Notes under the pieces: model-generated
The model's input: only the letters and a program-made list of their open reading frames with translations
The model's database searches: none
What the model was told of the DNA's origin: nothing
Source: CAZBZG01 sp964496245
Lineage (GTDB): Bacteria > Planctomycetota > SZUA-567
DNA: 11,189 nt
Assembly: GCA_964496245.1 (NCBI GenBank)
Contig: CAZBZG010000150.1
Span: forward strand, 1-11,189
Reading direction: 5' to 3'
Shown: one piece after another, positions 7,018 to 11,189 of the stretch
Layout: every line of letters starts with the position of its first letter
How positions within the stretch are numbered: position 1 is the stretch's first letter
Program-made: the position numbers and the translations under genes

Positions 7018-7033
7018 GGTCGGCACGACCCCT
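7018..7033 (+). other. Short hairpin just after the lyase stop codon
   Basis: GGTCG-GCA-CGACC (7018-7030) is a perfect 5-bp stem with a 3-nt loop. It lies 8 nt after the stop codon, flanked by G-rich and C-rich runs that could extend pairing with a bulge. There is no T-tract. It could stabilise the 3' end of the lyase message or be incidental. Confidence 0.2.
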
Positions 7034-7073
7034 GCCGCAAGCGCCCGCACTCAAAAGCTTCCCTTCGCCACGC

Positions 7074-7102
7074 TTGCATTCCTGCCTGCAGATCCGTACG
7101 GT
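7074..7102 (+). promoter_or_regulatory. Weak candidate promoter before the C2-PASTA gene
   Basis: TTGCAT (7074-7079), 17 nt, then TACGGT (7097-7102). The spacing is right and the -10 keeps the TA...T positions, as in the leftward promoter at 1023-1051, but the -35 matches only TTG. It may give the downstream genes separate expression. Read-through from the lyase gene is equally possible. Confidence 0.25.
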
Positions 7103-7155
7103 GACGTCCCAGGTCACATCAACCCGACGACCGCCACTGCAGCCGAGGAGATCCC

Positions 7156-10100
7156 ATGCGCGGAGGCAACACATTCCGTCCTGTGCGAACGGCGTACATG
7201 CTCGCTTTCTGTCTGCTCACGGCCACGGCCGGCGCGCGCGCCAACGACTTCGACGCCCGTCTGGCCGAGGCGGCAAAGGGCGGCCAGTGGGTCGTCACGG
7301 TCGAACAGGCCTCCGGCCTGCCGGACCTGGACCCCCTGCGCGGGCGGGGCACGTCCGACCCGTTCGTCAAGGTCTACGCCGCCAAGCGCAAGGGCCAGAC
7401 GCTGCGCTGCCTCGGTACGACGCGGGTCATCCACAACAACGGTTCGCCCGCGTGGGAGCAGGACTTCACCGTCTCGGGCGGCGCGGACGCCCTCCATCTT
7501 CTCTTTAACGTGTGGGACAAGGACAAGCTCGCCGACCGGAACATCGGTCTCTGCGGCATCTGGAACGCCCGGCCGGGCCAGCTCTACCGGCTGAACCTGT
7601 ACACACACATCGGGCAGGGCATTATGGCCCGCATGCTCGAGGCAGTGCCGGCGGACGAATCGCTCGACCGGCCTTTCGGTCGCGTGCTGCCGGGCACGCT
7701 CTTCATCCGGGTCGAACGCCGCATGCCCACAAAGCCCGTACCCGACGTGCGCGGCAAGACCGTGGATGCAGCACGGGCGACGCTCGAGAGCCGGCTCTTC
7801 CGCTGCCGGGTGAAGCGCCGGTTCATGCCCAACCCCGAGCGCGTGGGCCAGGTGTTCGCCCTGCGACCGTCGCCGGGCGCCGAAGCGACACTGGGCAGCA
7901 CCGTCGAGCTGCTGGTGGGCCACCAGCCTTGCCGCCGCGTGCCCAAGGTGATTGGCAAGCCCGTGCGCCGCGCCCGGCGCGCCCTCGTGCCCGCGTTCCG
8001 GCGGGTGACGGTGACCCACCAGCCCCCGCCGATCGACACGCCGCGCAAGCGATGGATGACCGTGGCCGAGCAGTCGCCAAAAGCCGGCACGGTCGTGCCC
8101 CAGCGCACCCCGATCGCGCTGGTCGCCTTCCGTCCGCCCGCGGACTACAAGATCACCGTGCCGGACGTGACGGGCCGGGCCGTGAAAGACGCTCGCGGGC
8201 CCTTGCGCGACGCCCAGGTCGCCGGCTTCCGCACCAAGAAGCAGCGATCCGCCGATCCCGAGGACAACGGCAAGATCCTCGCCCAGGATCCCGCACCCGG
8301 CACGCAACTCCCCTGGCAGTCCGAGCAGGCGGTCACGCTCACGGTCGGCTGGTTCGCCGACGGCAGCACGCTGCAGGCGGCCACGCCCACCAAGCCGGGC
8401 GCGCCGTTCGCCGTTCCCTTCGACCGCGAGGACGGCCGCTGGTACCGCCTCCTCCAGGTGACCGACCCCGGCTACCTGGTGGCCACGTGCGAACAGGCGC
8501 CCGGGGATCTTCCCCTGCGCTGCGCCTTCCATGGCCGCGATGCCAAGACCGGCTGGCACCGCGCCGGCCCGTCGTGGCTGCCCCTGCCGGCGGCGAGGCG
8601 CGTCTCAGCCGGCACGTGGGCTGTGGCGTTCTGGCACGAGTTCGGCGACACCCTGGACGCACCCTGCCGCTTCACCATCCGGGTCGTGCCCGAATTCGAC
8701 GCAGCCGAGCCCAACGACACCCCGGACCAGGCCGTGGAGACCGCGCCCAACGCCTCCCTGGTCCTGGGCCTGGCCGGCAACCGGGACAAGGACCGTTTCC
8801 AGTTCACGATCCAGCAACCCGGTTACCTCGAGATCACAGCCGGCGACCGCCAGCCGCCCGCGGACGAGGCGCTCGCCGACATCGGGAGCGAGCGCACCCT
8901 GACCTGCCGCGTCACCGACCCCGCAGGCGAGGATTTGCCCGGCCTGGGCCACGGCTACCCGCCCTGCGCGGTCTTTCTCGCCCCCGGCGACTACGGCCTG
9001 CTCATCAGCTCGGAAGGAGAGGATTTCGACCTCGCCCGCTATCCCGTAGACCTCCGCTTCCATCCGGCCAAGGACCGGGGCGAACCGAACGACACCTTTG
9101 AGCAGGCGACCGAGGTGAAAGCCGGCCAGAGCATTCCGGTCTGCTACGACCGCCGGGACGCAGACGTCTACTGCGTGACGAGCAACGGGCCGGGATGGAT
9201 CGTGCTGCGCCACGACCGGGAGCTCGCCTTCGACCTGGGCACGCGCCAGTACAACGCCGACGGGAACGCGTCCCAGGGCACCTACCCGCCGCCGATCGCG
9301 TTTCGCACGGACGGCCGGTGCTGGATCAGCCTGCATGCGGACACGCACGAACACGGATATCTCGTGGACGAGCCAGCCAAGCTCTCCTTCGCATTCGTGC
9401 CCCAGGAGGACGATCCGTCCGAACCGAACGACACGCCAGAGCAGGCCGCCGGCCTCGCGCTCGACCGCACGATCTCCGCGCTCTCGCTGCCGCGGCTCGA
9501 GACCGACTGGTACCGCTTTACGGTGGCCGGGGACACCGGTCCTGTGGTCTTCGACCTGCAGCCGCCGGCGGATCAGCCCGGCGCGCTCGTGCCGCGCCTG
9601 CCGCTGGAAGGCGCGGTCTTCGCGCCAAACGGCACGGACAAGGCGGTGGATGCACTCCGGTTCCACGAACCCGTGGCGCTCGCCACAGGCACCTATCTCC
9701 TGCGGGTCCGCCAGGAACCCGGCCTCCGGCGGCTCTGCCTCATGCCCTACACCCTGACGATCCGCACCCGTGCGGGCGCGGCGACCGGCGAGGACCAGGC
9801 GGTCCACAAGCGCTACGGGGATGCGGTGGACGCGGGCGGCGAGGACTATCTGAAGTACGCGTACCAAGCCTACGGCCACCTCCAGCGCGACGAAGTCGAG
9901 CAGGCCGAACAGCTCTACCGCAAGGCGCTCGAGGGCCTGCCCGAACACCCGGCCATCTGGAACGATCTGGGCGTGACGCTCTTCAAGCGCAAGCAGACGG
10001 ACGCGGCCAAGGACGCCTTCACCAAGGCGGCGGCGCTCAAGGACGACTACGCCCTGCCCCACCGCAACCTGGCGGTGCTCGCCTGGGAACGGGACGACTG

Positions 10101-10332
10101 GCGGGCGGGACTCGACCATGCGGCCAGAGCTGCCGCGCTCGCGCCGACCGACAAGAACCTCCGCTACGCCGCCCGCGGCGCCGTGGAAGCGGCCCTGGCC
10201 CACGAGAGGACCGCGCGCATGCTTCTGCTCGAGAAAGCCGCCGGCTACTACAAGCGCATGGAGACGCTCCCGCCCGACTGCGCCGAACGCCTCGGCCGGA
10301 TCGAGTCGATTCTGAAACAGCAGCGGCAATGA
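7156..10332 (+). CDS. Secreted C2-PASTA(x3)-PPC(x4)-TPR multidomain protein
   Basis: This 1058-residue protein has no enzymatic domain that I recognise. GAGGAG lies 5 nt before ATG 7156. Residues 1-29 form a signal peptide (cleavage ARA29|N30). The lipobox-like position has Phe before Cys19, so a lipoprotein is unlikely. Residues 43-150 are a C2 domain: GTSDPFVKVY (65-74), a conserved NGSPAW turn, and acidic residues D59, D68, D121, D123 and D127 placed to bind calcium. Three PASTA repeats follow (about 194-255, 261-326 and 335-397), opening with PDV or PKV and ending with the QxPxxG...V turn. Residues 398-875 are beta-rich. EPNDT motifs at 518, 643 and 756 mark bacterial pre-peptidase C-terminal-type units, with a less regular unit before them. 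TPR-like helices occupy 896-999, followed by a helical tail. It is probably a periplasmic or surface binding scaffold. C2 suggests calcium-dependent docking and PASTA suggests peptidoglycan or glycan contact, both as inference. Confidence 0.85.
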   Translation: MRGGNTFRPVRTAYMLAFCLLTATAGARANDFDARLAEAAKGGQWVVTVEQASGLPDLDPLRGRGTSDPFVKVYAAKRKGQTLRCLGTTRVIHNNGSPAWEQDFTVSGGADALHLLFNVWDKDKLADRNIGLCGIWNARPGQLYRLNLYTHIGQGIMARMLEAVPADESLDRPFGRVLPGTLFIRVERRMPTKPVPDVRGKTVDAARATLESRLFRCRVKRRFMPNPERVGQVFALRPSPGAEATLGSTVELLVGHQPCRRVPKVIGKPVRRARRALVPAFRRVTVTHQPPPIDTPRKRWMTVAEQSPKAGTVVPQRTPIALVAFRPPADYKITVPDVTGRAVKDARGPLRDAQVAGFRTKKQRSADPEDNGKILAQDPAPGTQLPWQSEQAVTLTVGWFADGSTLQAATPTKPGAPFAVPFDREDGRWYRLLQVTDPGYLVATCEQAPGDLPLRCAFHGRDAKTGWHRAGPSWLPLPAARRVSAGTWAVAFWHEFGDTLDAPCRFTIRVVPEFDAAEPNDTPDQAVETAPNASLVLGLAGNRDKDRFQFTIQQPGYLEITAGDRQPPADEALADIGSERTLTCRVTDPAGEDLPGLGHGYPPCAVFLAPGDYGLLISSEGEDFDLARYPVDLRFHPAKDRGEPNDTFEQATEVKAGQSIPVCYDRRDADVYCVTSNGPGWIVLRHDRELAFDLGTRQYNADGNASQGTYPPPIAFRTDGRCWISLHADTHEHGYLVDEPAKLSFAFVPQEDDPSEPNDTPEQAAGLALDRTISALSLPRLETDWYRFTVAGDTGPVVFDLQPPADQPGALVPRLPLEGAVFAPNGTDKAVDALRFHEPVALATGTYLLRVRQEPGLRRLCLMPYTLTIRTRAGAATGEDQAVHKRYGDAVDAGGEDYLKYAYQAYGHLQRDEVEQAEQLYRKALEGLPEHPAIWNDLGVTLFKRKQTDAAKDAFTKAAALKDDYALPHRNLAVLAWERDDWRAGLDHAARAAALAPTDKNLRYAARGAVEAALAHERTARMLLLEKAAGYYKRMETLPPDCAERLGRIESILKQQRQ
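7735..8346 (+). repeat. Three tandem PASTA repeats within the multidomain protein
   Basis: These are protein-level repeats at residues 194-397. Each begins VPDVxG or VPKVxG, has a central arginine-rich stretch and closes with a Q-x-P-x-x-G-t turn (for example QDPAPGT) and a final beta strand. PASTA repeats usually sit outside the membrane on Ser/Thr kinases or penicillin-binding proteins. Here there is no kinase, transpeptidase or transmembrane segment besides the signal peptide. The first two repeats are unusually basic. Confidence 0.75.
8347..9780 (+). repeat. Tandem PPC-type beta units with EPNDT motifs
   Basis: EPNDTPDQA (residues 518-526), EPNDTFEQA (643-651) and EPNDTPEQA (756-764) recur at spacings of 125 and 113 residues. 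Each is followed by a DxDxY/F strand (DKDRF, DADVY, ETDWY) typical of PPC domains. Residues 398-512 look like an earlier unit without the motif. PPC domains are usually appendages on secreted proteases and glycosidases. Four in series without an attached catalytic domain is unusual. Confidence 0.7.
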
Positions 10333-10372
10333 CGGCGGGCGAAGCGCGACGTTCGGCCCCTGCACGGATCCC

Positions 10373-11189
10373 ATGATGCCCGACCTCTCTTTGCCCGCGA
10401 TCGGCCTGGACATCGGCGGCACCAAGTGCGCGGTGCTGCGCGGACGGCTCGACGGCACGGTCGACGAGCGCACGGCGTTTCCCACCGCCGGCCCCGACGA
10501 GACGGTCGGCCGCCTCTTCGATGCCATGGAGGCGCTGGCGCCCGGAGACGACCCGCTCGTCGGCATCTCCTGCGGCAGTCCGCTGGACGCGCGCGCGGGC
10601 GTGATCCAGTCCCCGCCCAACCTGCCCGAGTGGGATGACGTGCGGATCGTGGACGCGATCGAAGAGCGTTTCGGCGGACAGGCGTTTCTCATGAACGACG
10701 CGAACGCGGGCGCGCTGGCCGAGCTCTTTTTCGGCGCAGGCCGGGACTGCCGGCACATGATCTTCTGCACGCACGGCACGGGCTTTGGCGCAGGCGTCAT
10801 CTCCCACGGTCGCCTGATCGAAGGCGCCACAGGCGATGCGGGCGAGATCGGCCACGTGCGTTTGCGGGAAGACGGGCCGGTGGGCTACGGCAAGGCCGGA
10901 TCGGTCGAGGGCTTCTGCAGCGGCGGCGGCATCGCGCGATGGGCAGCCTTGCGGAGCCTGCCCCACGCGTCTGCACAGGCCGTGGCCGAAGCAGCCGCGC
11001 AGGGTGACGAAGCAGCGCGCACGCTTCTCGCTGACAGCGGCACGCGCCTCGGCCAAGCGCTCGCCATTCTGGTCGACCTCTTCAACCCCGAACGCATCGT
11101 GCTCGGCAGCCTGTACGCGCGCTGCAGCGAACGCTTCCAAGCGCCCATGCGCGCGGTCCTGGCGCGCGAAGCCCTCGCCCGCAACGCGC
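10373..11189 (+). CDS. ROK-family sugar kinase, zinc-motif-less, 3' end cut by window edge
   Basis: An open frame of 272 codons begins at ATG 10373 (a second ATG follows at once at 10376) and runs off the right edge. Residues 10-18 (IGLDIGGTK) form the first phosphate loop and N108-D109-A-N-A112 holds the catalytic Asp. G135-T-G-F-G-A-G141 is the second phosphate loop and G157-E-I-G-H161 is the ROK sugar-binding motif. ROK proteins phosphorylate hexoses or N-acetylhexosamines, or act as repressors. No N-terminal helix-turn-helix is present, so this is a kinase. The usual zinc site, the CxCGxxGCLE motif after the His, is replaced by VGYGKAGSVEGFCSGGG, with none of its three cysteines in place. 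The upstream GGA (10366-10368) is a weak ribosome site. The gap to the preceding stop is 40 nt with no terminator, so it may be translated from the same message. It would phosphorylate a monosaccharide released by the locus. Confidence 0.88.
   Translation, partial: MMPDLSLPAIGLDIGGTKCAVLRGRLDGTVDERTAFPTAGPDETVGRLFDAMEALAPGDDPLVGISCGSPLDARAGVIQSPPNLPEWDDVRIVDAIEERFGGQAFLMNDANAGALAELFFGAGRDCRHMIFCTHGTGFGAGVISHGRLIEGATGDAGEIGHVRLREDGPVGYGKAGSVEGFCSGGGIARWAALRSLPHASAQAVAEAAAQGDEAARTLLADSGTRLGQALAILVDLFNPERIVLGSLYARCSERFQAPMRAVLAREALARNA

Noticed and set aside
7101..7117. GTGAC/GTCAC inverted repeat before the multidomain gene
   Set aside because: Only 5-bp arms with a 7-nt spacer; expected by chance in GC-rich DNA and not repeated elsewhere in the gaps.
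8605..10830. 741-residue minus-strand frame opposite the multidomain protein and ROK gene
   Set aside because: It spans two sense genes and the gap between them, has no supported start and no family pattern. Long antisense frames are expected at this GC content.

Overview
The window is about 11.2 kb of GC-rich DNA (roughly 65% by eye), densely filled with six genes and no RNA genes, CRISPR or insertion sequences. The mixture points to the Planctomycetota-Verrucomicrobiota-Lentisphaerota-Kiritimatiellota group, probably an environmental or gut member: a formylglycine sulfatase, a GH127-like glycosidase, a secreted heparinase-type lyase, a LVDDFL-type beta-propeller glycosidase, and a very large secreted C2-PASTA-PPC-TPR protein. 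This placement is inferred from gene families. There is no phylogenetic marker in the window.

Layout. A glycosidase-like gene runs leftward off the left edge (1-976, minus). A 295-bp divergent control region (977-1271) holds a candidate promoter for each direction and an unusually structured leader in front of the rightward genes. Rightward come a sulfatase (1272-2705) and, 72 nt later, a GH127/DUF1680-like enzyme (2778-4472). A 230-nt gap (4473-4702) carries a hairpin and then a good sigma70-like promoter. Next are a secreted heparinase II/III-family lyase (4703-7009), a 146-nt gap, a 1058-residue secreted multidomain protein (7156-10332), and 40 nt later an ROK-family sugar kinase (10373 to the right edge, partial).

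How the genes may work together (inference). This looks like a small catabolic locus for a sulfated, uronic-acid- and probably arabinose- or related-sugar-containing polysaccharide. The exported lyase would cut the polymer outside the cytoplasm. The sulfatase and the two glycosidases have no visible signal peptide, so they would desulfate and trim imported oligosaccharides. The ROK kinase would phosphorylate a released sugar. The C2-PASTA-PPC-TPR protein has no obvious enzymatic domain and could be a calcium-dependent surface or periplasmic binding scaffold. No transporter, regulator or sulfatase-maturating enzyme is present here.

The observations most worth checking are the leader at 1133-1234, where a 19-bp long-range stem competes with two local hairpins; the domain architecture of the 1058-residue protein; the extra cysteines around the GH127 metal site; and the ROK kinase that lacks the zinc cysteines.
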